Shown here: in pieces, positions 15,197-25,014 of the stretch
Numbering within the stretch: the first letter of the stretch is position 1
How the letters are laid out: each line of letters begins with the position of its first letter
The notes under the pieces: model-generated
What the model saw: the letters and a program-made list of their open reading frames with translations, nothing else
Databases searched by the model: none
Told to the model about the DNA's origin: nothing
Assembly (NCBI GenBank): GCA_963754285.1
Contig: CAVWFN010000020.1
Location: 124,001-188,000 of the forward strand
Length of the DNA: 64,000 nt
Origin: RYN-133 sp963754285
Lineage (GTDB): Bacteria; Actinomycetota; Actinomycetes; Mycobacteriales; Jatrophihabitantaceae
Reading direction: 5' to 3'
Position numbers and translations under genes: made by a program

Positions 15197-16480
15197 TCAG
15201 CCCGCTGCACGCTCCCATTGCGGCAGCGCCCACCGCAGCGCGAGCAGCAGTTCGACGCGCGCGTCACGATCGTCCAACTGCTCGCCGAACATCATCTGCA
15301 ACCGGCCGATGCGGTAGTGGATCGTCTGCCGGTGAGCCTGCATGGTGTGCGCCAGTTCGGCCTGGCTGCCGCCGTGCTCGAGCCAGGCCGCCAGCAACCG
15401 CGCGAACTTCAGCCGACGAGGAAGTGGCAACGCGGCAAGCGGGCCGAGCCGGCGCTGGACGAGAACGTCCCCGACGGACGGCTCCGCGTGCAGCAAGAGC
15501 GTGGGGGTGTTGTCGTCGCACACGGTGAGCCGCTCCGGAGCCAGCACACCGTCATCGCGCAACCGCGCGGCCAGACGGGCCCAGCGCAACGAGCGCGGCG
15601 CATCGGCCAGCGCGACGGTGCACCCGGCGACCCCGCGCGCGTCGATGCGTTCGAGTGCCGCGGTGAGCGCGCCGACGTCGAGTGGCGCGCGCAGGACCGC
15701 GATCGGCTTGTTCTGGTCGTAATCGACAAGTGCGTCCATGCCGAGGACGCCGAGCCTGCGCGGATCGAGGACTCCGTCGAGCTCCGCCACGACGAGGCGC
15801 TCGGGAACCGCCCAGCCGACGCGTGCTGCCAGCGCGCCCAGGGCGTCGACGGTCACCGCCGGCTGACTCAGGATCAGCCGCGCGAGCCTCGTGCGTACCC
15901 GCGCGTGCGCGTCGACGTCGTTGTCTGCGTCGGCAAAGCCCTCGCCGGCCAGGTGCGCCAAGCGGTCGGCGAAGCTGAAGAGCAAATCGCCCAGCCGGCC
16001 CACGACATCGCTCGGAAGGGGGTCGCGCTCGGTGGCGGCCACCAACCGCCGCCACGCGACCAGCGATCCCAACCGGAACGCTGCGAGCAACGCCTCGAGC
16101 GAGCGTCCCTCGTTGGCCTCGATCCTTCCGCGACTGCGGAAGAACTCCTCGGCCTCGGCAGTCAGCTCGCCGGTGCGAAAGATCTGGGTGACGAAGGTGA
16201 GCACGGCCTTCTCGGTGCTCTCCCGAAGCATCCGCACGTGCTCGGCGTCGGCGGCCCAGTGGTAATCGGGGATCTCGGTCTGGATCCGGCGGCTGATCTC
16301 GCGGGCGATCTGCGGCAGCTCGGCCGGCAGCACGGTCTCGATCCAGCGGCGCGGCAGGCGCAGGTCGGCCAGCGGGGCGCCGGCCGGTGACGACAGCGTG
16401 GCGAGCGGTGCCGCCGGAGTCGCGGGCCGACTCGTCGCATGGCGCCGTCCGGGCGGTCCGAGGTTCGCTTTCGAGATCAT
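15197..16480 (-). CDS. PucR/CdaR-family transcriptional regulator
   Basis: A 427-residue regulator. The C-terminal 60 residues (AELAHTMQAHRQTIHYRIGR, then LQMMFGEQLDDRDARVELLLAL) form the PucR-type HTH_30 domain. The N-terminal half (WIETVLPAELPQIAREISRR, EANEGRSLEALLAAFRLG) matches the RsbT/PucR-associated sensory domain of actinobacterial regulators, and a GGDEF-like CdaR middle domain lies between. It is divergent from the mce operon across a 306-bp gap and may control it. ATG 16480 was chosen; an in-frame GTG at 16504 would add eight residues. Confidence 0.82.
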   Translation of the reverse strand: MISKANLGPPGRRHATSRPATPAAPLATLSSPAGAPLADLRLPRRWIETVLPAELPQIAREISRRIQTEIPDYHWAADAEHVRMLRESTEKAVLTFVTQIFRTGELTAEAEEFFRSRGRIEANEGRSLEALLAAFRLGSLVAWRRLVAATERDPLPSDVVGRLGDLLFSFADRLAHLAGEGFADADNDVDAHARVRTRLARLILSQPAVTVDALGALAARVGWAVPERLVVAELDGVLDPRRLGVLGMDALVDYDQNKPIAVLRAPLDVGALTAALERIDARGVAGCTVALADAPRSLRWARLAARLRDDGVLAPERLTVCDDNTPTLLLHAEPSVGDVLVQRRLGPLAALPLPRRLKFARLLAAWLEHGGSQAELAHTMQAHRQTIHYRIGRLQMMFGEQLDDRDARVELLLALRWALPQWERAAG

Positions 16481-16657
16481 GACCACCACGTCATCGCATG
16501 TCACCTCGCTGTGAGTCCACGACGGTAGCGCACCCCACGGACGCCCCGTCGCTCGAATTGCACGGTTATGCCCCCGTCGTCCGGATCGAATTTTGACGGC
16601 GGTCCAAACCTGACCCGGATCGCTGTCACGAGACGACCGAATCGGATACCGCAACGC

Positions 16658-16686
16658 TTGTTCGCGGGCTGCCGTTTCTCTAGGGT
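16658..16686 (+). promoter_or_regulatory. Candidate mce operon promoter TTGTTC-N17-TAGGGT
   Basis: TTGTTC (16658-16663) and TAGGGT (16681-16686) have a 17-bp spacer and fit the actinobacterial housekeeping consensus. The predicted transcript start is about 95 bases before the GTG at 16787. The rest of the 16481-16786 gap shows no gene. Confidence 0.5.
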
Positions 16687-16786
16687 TCCGCTCCGGTGGA
16701 GCTGCAGTGACCTCGGCATGTGACCTTCGCGCTCGCGCGCTCTGGATGTCCGCTGCCCTGGGCACTGTCGGCGCGGCGGCCGCGAA

Positions 16787-17638
16787 GTGACGCTCACCGA
16801 ACTCCTCGACCCCGATCCGCCCACCGATCCACCGTCGCGGGTGCCGGCGACCGTCGAATACGTCCGTCCCGGTTTCATGACCCGCACCCTGACGCACATC
16901 GGCAAGCTGTTCGCCCTCGGCCTCGAGGTGGTACGGCTGACCTTCCGCCGCCCCTTCCAGGTGCGCGAGCTGATCGAGCAGTTCTGGTTCGTCGCGAGCG
17001 TCTCGGTGCTGCCGGCCGCACTGGTCGCCATCCCGTTCGGTGCGGTGATCGCGCTGCAGCTCGGTTCGCTGACGGTGCAGATCGGCGCGCAATCGTTCAC
17101 CGGCGCCGCGAGCGTGCTCGCCGTCATCCAGCAGGCCAGCCCGATCGTGACTGCCCTGATGATCTCGGGTGCCGCGGGTTCGGCGATCTGTGCCGATCTC
17201 GGTGCGCGCACCATCCGCGACGAGATCGACGCGATGGCCGTGCTCGGCATCTCGCCGATCCAGCGTCTGGTCGTGCCCCGCGTCCTGGCCGCGATGCTCG
17301 TCGCCGTGCTGCTCAACGGCATGGTGTCTGTCGTCGGTGTCGTCGGTGGCTACGGGTTCAACGTGCTGCTCCAAGGCGGGACACCTGGCGCGTACCTCGC
17401 CAGCTTCGCCGCGCTCGCCCAGCCGTCCGACCTGTGGGTCGGCGAGATCAAGGCGCTGATCTTCGGCTTCGTCGCGGGCGTCGTCGCGGCCTACCGCGGC
17501 CTGCACCCGGCACCGGGGCCGAAGGGCGTCGGTGACGCGGTCAACCAGTCCGTCGTGATCACCTTCGTGCTCACGTTCCTGATCAACCTCGTGGTGTCGA
17601 CCATCTACCTGCAGCTCTTCCCGGCGAAGGGCGTCTGA
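16787..17638 (+). CDS. yrbEA: YrbE/MlaE-family permease A of the mce lipid importer
   Basis: A 283-residue MlaE-family integral membrane protein. About five or six membrane segments follow a cytoplasmic N-terminus, with the family signature GAAGSAICADLGARTIRDEIDAM split around residues 135-155. With YrbEB it forms the permease of an ATP-driven importer that receives lipids or steroids from Mce proteins; the MceG-type ATPase is not encoded here and must act in trans. First gene of the operon, GTG start, two-base spacing to the next gene. Confidence 0.93.
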   Translation: MTLTELLDPDPPTDPPSRVPATVEYVRPGFMTRTLTHIGKLFALGLEVVRLTFRRPFQVRELIEQFWFVASVSVLPAALVAIPFGAVIALQLGSLTVQIGAQSFTGAASVLAVIQQASPIVTALMISGAAGSAICADLGARTIRDEIDAMAVLGISPIQRLVVPRVLAAMLVAVLLNGMVSVVGVVGGYGFNVLLQGGTPGAYLASFAALAQPSDLWVGEIKALIFGFVAGVVAAYRGLHPAPGPKGVGDAVNQSVVITFVLTFLINLVVSTIYLQLFPAKGV

Positions 17639-17639
17639 G

Positions 17640-18476
17640 ATGGCCACCACCGAGCGGTTCAACCGAGCGGTCACGCGCCGGGCCGAGTCGGTCGCCGACC
17701 TCGGCAAGCAGCTGATCTTCCACGCCAACGCGCTGCGCGAGATCCCAAAGGCGGTCACCCGGTACCGGCGCGAGGTCGTGCGACTGTTGTCCGAGGTCAG
17801 TTTCGGATCCGGCGCACTTGCCGTCGTCGGCGGGACGATCGGCGTGATGGTCGCGCTGAGCCTGTTCACCGGCAGCGTCGTCGGCCTGCAGGGCTACGCC
17901 GCGCTCGATCAGCTCGGCACCTCGGCGCTCACCGGTTTCATCTCGGCCTACTTCAACACCCGCGAGATCGCTCCGCTGGTCGGCAGCCTCGCGCTCGCGG
18001 CAACGGTCGGATCGGGCTTCACCGCACAGCTCGGCGCGATGCGGATCAACGAAGAGATCGATGCGCTCGAGGTCATGGGCGTGCGCAGCATCCCCTACCT
18101 CGTGACGTGCCGCGTCATCGCCGGCCTCGTCGCTGTGATCCCGCTCTACGCGATCGGGCTGCTCACCTCGTACCTGGGTTCGCGGCTCGTCGTCGTCTAC
18201 GTCTACGGGCAGAGCGCCGGCACCTATGACCACTACTTCGCGCTGTTCCTACCACCGGTGGACGTGTTCTTGTCGTTCCTGAAGGTGATCGGGTTCGCGA
18301 TAGTGATCATCTTGATCCACTGCTACTACGGCTACACCGCCTCCGGCGGGCCGGCCGGAGTCGGACGCGCCGTCGGCCGCGCGGTACGGCTGTCGATCGT
18401 CGCGGTCAACGTGCTCGACTTCTTCCTCTCACTCGCGATCTGGGGCACGACAACGACCGTCCGGATCGCAGGATGA
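17640..18476 (+). CDS. yrbEB: YrbE/MlaE-family permease B of the mce lipid importer
   Basis: A 278-residue MlaE-family permease, second half of the mce transporter channel. The signature appears as ATVGSGFTAQLGAMRINEEI and is followed by DALEVMGVRSIPYLV. Several hydrophobic helices fill the C-terminal half (VIGFAIVIILIHCYYGY). Starts one base after the preceding stop, so it is translated with yrbEA. A 57-base gap with CAGGGG as ribosome site separates it from mceA. Confidence 0.93.
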   Translation: MATTERFNRAVTRRAESVADLGKQLIFHANALREIPKAVTRYRREVVRLLSEVSFGSGALAVVGGTIGVMVALSLFTGSVVGLQGYAALDQLGTSALTGFISAYFNTREIAPLVGSLALAATVGSGFTAQLGAMRINEEIDALEVMGVRSIPYLVTCRVIAGLVAVIPLYAIGLLTSYLGSRLVVVYVYGQSAGTYDHYFALFLPPVDVFLSFLKVIGFAIVIILIHCYYGYTASGGPAGVGRAVGRAVRLSIVAVNVLDFFLSLAIWGTTTTVRIAG

Positions 18477-18533
18477 GGTCACCCCACGCAAACGCCCACA
18501 AAGAGCGCTCCGCGTTCTCGCAGGGGTGCCGGT

Positions 18534-19766
18534 ATGAGGCAGCATTTCGTTCGCGATTTCATCGTCGGCTGCGCGTACATCGTCCTCATCGCCGCGCTGA
18601 TCACTTTGTCGATCATGGTCTACAACAAGGACTTCTCCTCCAGCCTCGACGTGAGTCTGCGCGCGCCGGACGCCGGCACGCAGCTGCAGACCGGCGCCGA
18701 TGTCGAGGTGCGCGGTGTGGTCATCGGCTCCGTCAGCTCGATCAGCTCGACGGGCGACGGCGCCAACATCGGCCTCGCGCTCGACCCCACCCAGGGCGCA
18801 CGGCTTCCCGCCAACGTCACTGCCCAGCTGCTGCCCAAGACCCTGTTCGGCCAGCGCTACGTGAACATCGTGCTGCCCGCGACCCCGAGCGCCGACCATC
18901 TGCACAACGGTGCGGTCATCGGTGCGGACGGCTCGGCCACGGGCACCGAGCTGCAGGACGTCTTTGCGAACCTGCTACGGGTGCTGCAGGCAGTGCGTCC
19001 CGAGCAGCTCGCGCAGACTCTGGGCGCGTTCTCCGCCGCATTGCGCAACGAAGGCACCTCTATCGGCGAGACGATCGACGAACTCGCGCGCTACCTGCAC
19101 AAGTTCGCGCCAGAAGTGCCACGCATGGCCGACGACATCAGCCGATTCGCGTCAGTCGCGCACACCTACGCCGACGCGGCACCCGACCTGCTGCAGTCGC
19201 TGCGCAACTTCACCGTGACGAACCAAACGCTGGTCGAGGAACGCAGCCAGTTCGTCAGCCTGCTGCAGTCGGTCACCGACGCATCGAACCGCTACGCCGG
19301 GTTCACCGAGACGAATTCGTCCAACCTCATCACGCTCTCGCGGTCGAGCGCACCAACCCTGCAGGTACTCGCCAAGTACTCGAGCGAGTTCCCGTGCCTG
19401 AGTCGCACGCTGGTCGACTTCATCCCGGTCATGAACCGCGCCCTGGGGGCCGGCACGAACGAGCCGGGGCTGCACGTCACGTTGCAGATCGTGCCGGGGC
19501 GCCAGCCCTATGAGTCCGGCCCGACCCTGTCCGCATCCGGGCCGCCGCGGTGCCCGCAGGTGTCAGTAGCCGCGGCGAACAGCCCGGCCATCGGCGCTGC
19601 GCTCGCGCGCGGTGCCGGCATAGGGACCGAGAACTCGCCACAGGAGAACCAGGTCATCGCCGAACTGGTCGCACCGAGCGTCGGCGAGGCGCCGAGCCAG
19701 TTCCCGAAGTGGGGCAGCCTGCTGCTCGGGCCGGCGTTGCGTGGTGCTCAGGTGAGTCTCAAATGA
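18534..19766 (+). CDS. mceA: MCE-family protein A
   Basis: A 410-residue Mce protein. One N-terminal membrane anchor (YIVLIAALITLSIMVY) is followed by the MCE/MlaD domain with the conserved GADVEVRGVVIGSVSSI, and the long helical domain (about 150-290) that builds the periplasmic lipid tunnel. The C-terminal part contains the conserved FPCLSRTLVDF region. Mce proteins A-F assemble into a hetero-hexamer that shuttles lipids through the envelope. Its stop overlaps the start of mceB (ATGA). Confidence 0.92.
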   Translation: MRQHFVRDFIVGCAYIVLIAALITLSIMVYNKDFSSSLDVSLRAPDAGTQLQTGADVEVRGVVIGSVSSISSTGDGANIGLALDPTQGARLPANVTAQLLPKTLFGQRYVNIVLPATPSADHLHNGAVIGADGSATGTELQDVFANLLRVLQAVRPEQLAQTLGAFSAALRNEGTSIGETIDELARYLHKFAPEVPRMADDISRFASVAHTYADAAPDLLQSLRNFTVTNQTLVEERSQFVSLLQSVTDASNRYAGFTETNSSNLITLSRSSAPTLQVLAKYSSEFPCLSRTLVDFIPVMNRALGAGTNEPGLHVTLQIVPGRQPYESGPTLSASGPPRCPQVSVAAANSPAIGAALARGAGIGTENSPQENQVIAELVAPSVGEAPSQFPKWGSLLLGPALRGAQVSLK

Positions 19767-20800
19767 GTCGCTCGATGCGGGGCCTGACCGCGCCGGTGAT
19801 CAAGAGCCTGATCTTCATCGTGGTCACCGTGATCGCAACCGGGACGCTGCTTGCAACGATCAGCAACCAGGCCGGCTCAGGCGCGCAGACCACGTACCAC
19901 GCGCTGTTCACCGACGCCACCGCACTCAGCACGGGCGACGACGTACGCATGGCCGGCGTGCGCATCGGCACCGTCACCGATATCGCCGTGGCGAACCGCC
20001 GCGAGGCCGAGGTGACTTTCCAGATCTCGTCCAACGTGCACCTGGCCGACACCATCCACGCGACGATCCTGTTCCGCAATCTCGTCGGACAGCGCTACAT
20101 CGAACTCGACCAGGGCGCCGGCTCACCCGATCAGGCGTGGCCGTCCTCGCGCACGCTCGGCCTCGACCGAACTACGCCCGCGCTCGATCTCACCGCATTG
20201 TTCAACGGATTCCAGCCGCTGTTCTCGGCGCTCGATCCGAAGCAGATCAACGCACTGTCCTACGAGATCATCCAGATCTTCCAGGGTCAGGGCGGCACGG
20301 TCGGCGATCTCGTCGCGCACACCGCTTCGCTGACGAACGCGCTGGCCGATCGCGATCACGTCATCGGCGCAGTGATCGACAACCTCACTCGCGTGCTCAA
20401 GACGGTGAACGCCCGGCGTAGCGGCCTGTCGACGATCGTGGTGACCCTGCAACAGTTGGTCAGCGGGCTCGCGCAGGACCGGGGCTCGCTCGGCTCGGCG
20501 CTGACGAGCTTGGCCGGCGTCACCACAAGCGTCGCGGGTCTGCTGCAGGCGGGCCGACCCGCATTGCAGAAGGGCATCGTCTCGCTCGGGCAGCTGTCGA
20601 AGAACCTCGCCGACAACGGGCCGACCGTCGAGCACGCGCTGCAGACACTGCCGACCAAACTCAATCGGATCGGGCGCCTCGCGTCGTACGGATCGTGGGT
20701 CAACAGCTATCTGTGCTCGATCACCGGACGCATCCCCGTCCCGGCCGGGTACTACGGCGGCGTCGGTGTGCAGCCGGTCGAAGCGAGGTGCCAGAACTGA
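19763..20800 (+). CDS. mceB: MCE-family protein B
   Basis: A 345-residue Mce protein with an N-terminal anchor (VIKSLIFIVVTVIATGTLLA), the MCE domain (STGDDVRMAGVRIGTVTDI, FRNLVGQRYIEL) and a helical tunnel segment up to residue 300. The C-terminus has a Cys pair region (YLCSITGR, EARCQN) typical of B/C subunits. Coupled to mceA by a four-base overlap and to mceC by a one-base overlap. Confidence 0.92.
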   Translation: MSRSMRGLTAPVIKSLIFIVVTVIATGTLLATISNQAGSGAQTTYHALFTDATALSTGDDVRMAGVRIGTVTDIAVANRREAEVTFQISSNVHLADTIHATILFRNLVGQRYIELDQGAGSPDQAWPSSRTLGLDRTTPALDLTALFNGFQPLFSALDPKQINALSYEIIQIFQGQGGTVGDLVAHTASLTNALADRDHVIGAVIDNLTRVLKTVNARRSGLSTIVVTLQQLVSGLAQDRGSLGSALTSLAGVTTSVAGLLQAGRPALQKGIVSLGQLSKNLADNGPTVEHALQTLPTKLNRIGRLASYGSWVNSYLCSITGRIPVPAGYYGGVGVQPVEARCQN

Positions 20801-21813
20801 TGGCATTCCGCTCGTTCAACGAACGCAACCCGGTGACCATCGCGGTGGTCGGACTCATCGCGACCGTGGCGGTCGTGCTGGCCGCGTTCTACTGGAAGCA
20901 GTTGCCGTTCATCGACACATCCACCGGCTACCACGCCGACTTCAGCGAGGCCGCCGGCCTGCGCAGCGGCGACGACGTCCGCGTCGCCGGCGTGAACGTC
21001 GGCACGGTCTCGGACATCTCGCTCGAAGGCACCCACGTTCGCGTCGACTTCGATGTCGACAACACGTGGATCGGCGACAGCAGCACGGCAGCGATCAAGA
21101 TCAAGACATTGCTCGGCCAGAAGTACCTCGCCATCGACCCGCTCGGCGACAAGGCGCTCGATCCCGACACGGCGATCCCGCTCAGCCGCACGTCCTCGCC
21201 GTACGACGTGACGACCGCCCTCGAAGGCCTCGGCGGAACGTTCGGCCAGATCAACAGCGACCAACTCGCCCGCAGCTTCACCGCGATCGCCGACGCGTTC
21301 CGCAACACCCCGTCGGTGGTCCGCGCAAGCCTCGACGGTCTGTCGCGGTTGTCGCAGACGATCGCGTCGCGCGACAACGCACTCGCACTGCTCGTGCAGA
21401 ACACGCGACGCATCACGGCCGTGCTCGCGCAGAACAACCCGCACATCGACGCCCTGATCCGCGACGGCAATCTGCTGCTGCGTGAACTCCAGGGACGAAG
21501 CGCGGCGATCACGACGCTGCTGAACGGGACGCAGAAGCTCAGCGCCCAATTGATCGGACTGGTCCACGACAACGACGCGTCGCTGACCCCGGCGCTCAAC
21601 CAGCTCTCGCGGGTCACCGACATCCTGCAACGCAACCAAGGCAACCTCGACAACGCGCTGCGCCTGATCGGCCCGTACTACACGCTGCTCAACGACGCGG
21701 TCGGCAACGGCCCGTGGCTCGACGTGTACCTGTGCGGCCTGTTCGCCGCCAACGGTGACCCGCAGCTCAACTCGACCGCCCAGCGCAACTGCGCCCCGCA
21801 GGCGGGCGGGTGA
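20800..21813 (+). CDS. mceC: MCE-family protein C
   Basis: A 337-residue Mce protein. Anchor TIAVVGLIATVAVVLAAFYW, MCE domain with SGDDVRVAGVNVGTVSDISL and KTLLGQKYLAIDPLG, then the heptad-rich helical part and a C-terminal YLCGLFAANG segment ending in NCAPQAGG. Starts in the TGATG overlap with mceB. It should contribute one of the six chains of the Mce tunnel. Confidence 0.92.
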   Translation: MAFRSFNERNPVTIAVVGLIATVAVVLAAFYWKQLPFIDTSTGYHADFSEAAGLRSGDDVRVAGVNVGTVSDISLEGTHVRVDFDVDNTWIGDSSTAAIKIKTLLGQKYLAIDPLGDKALDPDTAIPLSRTSSPYDVTTALEGLGGTFGQINSDQLARSFTAIADAFRNTPSVVRASLDGLSRLSQTIASRDNALALLVQNTRRITAVLAQNNPHIDALIRDGNLLLRELQGRSAAITTLLNGTQKLSAQLIGLVHDNDASLTPALNQLSRVTDILQRNQGNLDNALRLIGPYYTLLNDAVGNGPWLDVYLCGLFAANGDPQLNSTAQRNCAPQAGG

Positions 21814-22817
21814 TGGCAGTGGCCCGGACGAACAAGGTCGTCGCGCTCGCCGTCGTCGGCGGCCTGCTTCTGGTCGCCGTCATGGGCGGCGCGTTCTGGT
21901 GGTACGTCAGCGGACGCGGCGACCAGACGCACTTCAAGGCGATGTTCACCGAATCGGTGGGCGTCTACCCCGGCTCGGACGTTGACATCCTCGGCGTCGC
22001 GGTCGGCACCGTCGACGACGTGATCCCGCGCGGCACCGAGGTCGAGGTCGACATGCACCTCAACCACGGCGTATCAGTCGCAGCCGACACCCGCGCCGTG
22101 ATCATCTCGCCGAGCCTGGTCAGCGACCGGTACGTGCAGCTGACCGGTGTCTACAGCTCAGGTCCCAAGCTCGCCGACGGCGCGGTGATCCCGCTGGCCC
22201 GGACCGCGACGTCGGTCGAGATCGACCAGCTCACCAACAGCGTCATCCAGTTCACCAAGGCGCTCGGACCCAACGGCGCGAACAAGCACGGCGCGTTCGC
22301 CGATCTGCTCAACGTCGGCGCGGCCAACCTGCGCGGTAACGGTGCAGCGCTGCACCGCACGCTGCAACGTCTGGGTGCGGCGGCGGGCACCCTGTCCAAC
22401 AACCGCGGGGATCTGTTCAAAACCATCAGCAACCTCGCGACGTTCACCCGCACGTTGGCAGCGGACAACAACAGCGTGCGCGGCCTCAACACCTCGCTGG
22501 CGGCCGTGTCGAGCGTGCTTGCCCGTGACCGGCAGTCGTTCACGCAGGCACTGCACGATCTGAGCCAGGCGTTGGCGACCGTGCGGCAGTTCATCCTCAA
22601 TCACCGCGCTGCGCTGACGTCCAACGTCAGCAAGCTCGCCGTGATCACACAGGTTTTGCAGACCGAGCAGTCGTCGCTCGCGGCGGCCGTCCGGGCAGCG
22701 CCGCTCGCCGTCAGCAACCTCATCAACGCCTATGACCCGACGCACCGCACGTTGACCGGACGCGGTGACCTGAACGAGCTCGACCTCTGGAAGCACGTCA
22801 ACGAGGGCGCGCGATGA
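21813..22817 (+). CDS. mceD: MCE-family protein D
   Basis: A 334-residue Mce protein. It has an N-terminal anchor (VVALAVVGGLLLVAVMGGAFW), the MCE domain (GSDVDILGVAVGTVDDVIP, SLVSDRYVQLTG) and a helical C-terminal domain ending at NEGAR. The long Pro-rich tail seen in some mycobacterial MceD proteins is absent. The ATG at 21813 overlaps the mceC stop; a GTG one codon earlier is also possible. Confidence 0.91.
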   Translation: MAVARTNKVVALAVVGGLLLVAVMGGAFWWYVSGRGDQTHFKAMFTESVGVYPGSDVDILGVAVGTVDDVIPRGTEVEVDMHLNHGVSVAADTRAVIISPSLVSDRYVQLTGVYSSGPKLADGAVIPLARTATSVEIDQLTNSVIQFTKALGPNGANKHGAFADLLNVGAANLRGNGAALHRTLQRLGAAAGTLSNNRGDLFKTISNLATFTRTLAADNNSVRGLNTSLAAVSSVLARDRQSFTQALHDLSQALATVRQFILNHRAALTSNVSKLAVITQVLQTEQSSLAAAVRAAPLAVSNLINAYDPTHRTLTGRGDLNELDLWKHVNEGAR

Positions 22818-23842
22818 GGCGCGCCGTGGTGGCCGCCGTGGCCGCGCTCGCCGTCACCACCACGGCCTGCACAGGCGGTGTATCCGGCCTGAACCTGCCG
22901 GGCGGCGCGAACCTCGGCAGCCACCCCTACGACGTCAAAGCGCAGTTCCGGAACGCGCTCGATCTGGTGCGCCAGTCGTCGGTCAAGGTCGACAACGTCG
23001 CGGTCGGGCAGGTCAGCGACATCACGCTCGGCGGAGGCGGGAAGTTCGCGGTCGTCACTCTAGAGATCAACGGCGACGTGCATCTGCCTGCCAACACGAC
23101 CGCGACGATCGAGCAGACCAGCCTGCTCGGCGAGAAGTACGTCGCGCTCGCGCGGCCGGCCGACCCGACAGGGAACCTGGCGAACGGTGCGACCATCTCG
23201 CTCGCGTCGACGTCGCAGGCAGTACAGATCGAGCAGGTCCTCGGTGCGTTGTCGCTGCTGCTCAACGGCGGTGGCATCGGTCAGTTGCACGACATCATCG
23301 TCGAGCTCAACCACGCCGTGGGCGGACGCGGCGCCGAGATCCACAGCCTGCTGTCCGACGCCGACCACGTGATCTCTGCGATCGATGCGCACCGCGCCGG
23401 CATCATCGCGGCACTGCAGCAGGTCAATCGGCTCGCCAAGACGTTGCAGGCGAACACCGACAACATCTCGATCGCGCTGCGCGACCTGCCGGCCGGGCTG
23501 AAGGTGCTCGCCGGCCAGCGGCACCAGATAGTCCGGATGATCAACGCGCTCGGCCGGCTCGGCCGCACGGCGACAACCACCGTGCGCGCCAGCAAACGCA
23601 GCTTCGTCGAAGACCTGCGCGCGCTGGATCCGATCCTGCATCACCTCGTCCAGGCGGGGTCGGCGCTGCCGAAATCGCTGCAGGTGTTGCTCACCTATCC
23701 GTTCCCCGACTCGGTGCTCAACGCGATCCGCGGCGACTACCTCAACACTTTCGTCACCACGAACCTGAATACCCCGGGCGGCAAACTCGTCCGGATCGAG
23801 CAGAACCCGAGCCTGCTCCCGGCCCGGGCGGGAGGGCACTGA
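22814..23842 (+). CDS. mceE: MCE-family lipoprotein E
   Basis: A 342-residue Mce protein with a short signal peptide and a lipobox-like VTTTAC (Cys at residue 19) instead of a membrane anchor, which is the usual feature of MceE (LprK-type) subunits. The MCE domain shows SSVKVDNVAVGQVSDITL and TSLLGEKYVALARP, followed by the helical segment and a C-terminal FPDSVLNAIRGDYLN motif. Starts in an ATGA overlap with mceD. Confidence 0.92.
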   Translation: MRRAVVAAVAALAVTTTACTGGVSGLNLPGGANLGSHPYDVKAQFRNALDLVRQSSVKVDNVAVGQVSDITLGGGGKFAVVTLEINGDVHLPANTTATIEQTSLLGEKYVALARPADPTGNLANGATISLASTSQAVQIEQVLGALSLLLNGGGIGQLHDIIVELNHAVGGRGAEIHSLLSDADHVISAIDAHRAGIIAALQQVNRLAKTLQANTDNISIALRDLPAGLKVLAGQRHQIVRMINALGRLGRTATTTVRASKRSFVEDLRALDPILHHLVQAGSALPKSLQVLLTYPFPDSVLNAIRGDYLNTFVTTNLNTPGGKLVRIEQNPSLLPARAGGH

Positions 23843-25014
23843 TGCTCACCCACCGCGTCCGAATCCAGGTGATCGTTTTCATCGCTGCCGGTCTGCTCGC
23901 CGTCAGCTACATCGCCGTGCGCTATGTCGGGCTGCTGCGTGTGTTCAACGTCGGCGTGTACGGGGTGCGGGTCGAACTCCCCGCTGCCGGTGGGCTGTTC
24001 CCCAACGCCGAGGTCGACTACCGCGGCGTCCCTGTCGGCCGCGTCACGAGCGTGGGGCTGACCGCAACCGGGGTCGAGGCGCAGTTACAGCTCAACTCCT
24101 CAGCGCCGTCCATCCCGCAGAACGTGCGCGCGGTGGTGACAGACCGGTCGATCATCGGCGAGCAATATCTCGACCTGCGTCCGGAGACCGATCTCGGGCC
24201 GTACCTGCACGACGGTTCGGTGATCGCGCGCAGCCAGACCGCGATCCCGCCGACGACGAACTCGCTGCTGGCCAGTGCCAACGGTCTGCTGAAGTCGCTG
24301 CCGATCGGATCGCTGCAGACCGTCGTCACCGAGTCCGGCAAGGCGTTCACCGGGTCGGCCCAGAACCTGCGCACGCTGATCCAGGTCAGCCGGACGTTCT
24401 TCCGCGCAGCCGACGAGAACTTCCCGGCCACGTCCGTGCTGATCAACTCCTCGGCGACCGTGCTGCGCACGCAACAGCGGGTGTCCTCGAGCATCCGGTC
24501 GTTCAGCAACAGCCTGAACCTGCTGTCGAGTCAGCTCGCAGCGTCCAACGGCGATCTGCGCGCAATCCTGAACACCACGCCGTCCGCAGCGCAGGCGGCG
24601 TCGCAGTTGATCCGTGACATCGGCACGCCGCTCGGTGTGCTGGTCGCCAACCTCACCACGAGTGCGCAGGTGTTCGTGGCCAACGTCAACGGGGTGCGGC
24701 AGTTGCTCGTCCAGCTGCCGCAGGCCGTCGACATCGGTTCGACCGTGGTCGGGCCCGAGGGGGCCAAGGTCGGGCTGACACTGACGTTCTTCAACCCGTT
24801 GCCGTGTACGCAGGGGTACGGCGGGACGGCTCGCCGTGGCGGCCTCGACACCTCGCCCGGCGCTCCGCTCAACACCTCGGCCGGCTGCACGGCAACGTCG
24901 GGGACGAGCGATCTGCACGGGTCGCAACACGTACCCTTCGCGGCAGGAGCAACGACCTCGTCGGGCACCGACGCCCGCTCGGTGCACTCACTGGCACAGC
25001 TGATGGGATCGTGA
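23842..25014 (+). CDS. mceF: MCE-family protein F
   Basis: A 390-residue Mce protein. The anchor IQVIVFIAAGLLAVSYIAVRYVG is interrupted here for length but is continuous at residues 8-30; the MCE domain has VDYRGVPVGRVTSVGL and DRSIIGEQYLDLRP. The last 60 residues are Gly/Ser/Thr-rich. It starts on the last base of mceE and its own stop overlaps the GTG of the next gene, so the whole operon is translationally chained. Confidence 0.91.
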   Translation: MLTHRVRIQVIVFIAAGLLAVSYIAVRYVGLLRVFNVGVYGVRVELPAAGGLFPNAEVDYRGVPVGRVTSVGLTATGVEAQLQLNSSAPSIPQNVRAVVTDRSIIGEQYLDLRPETDLGPYLHDGSVIARSQTAIPPTTNSLLASANGLLKSLPIGSLQTVVTESGKAFTGSAQNLRTLIQVSRTFFRAADENFPATSVLINSSATVLRTQQRVSSSIRSFSNSLNLLSSQLAASNGDLRAILNTTPSAAQAASQLIRDIGTPLGVLVANLTTSAQVFVANVNGVRQLLVQLPQAVDIGSTVVGPEGAKVGLTLTFFNPLPCTQGYGGTARRGGLDTSPGAPLNTSAGCTATSGTSDLHGSQHVPFAAGATTSSGTDARSVHSLAQLMGS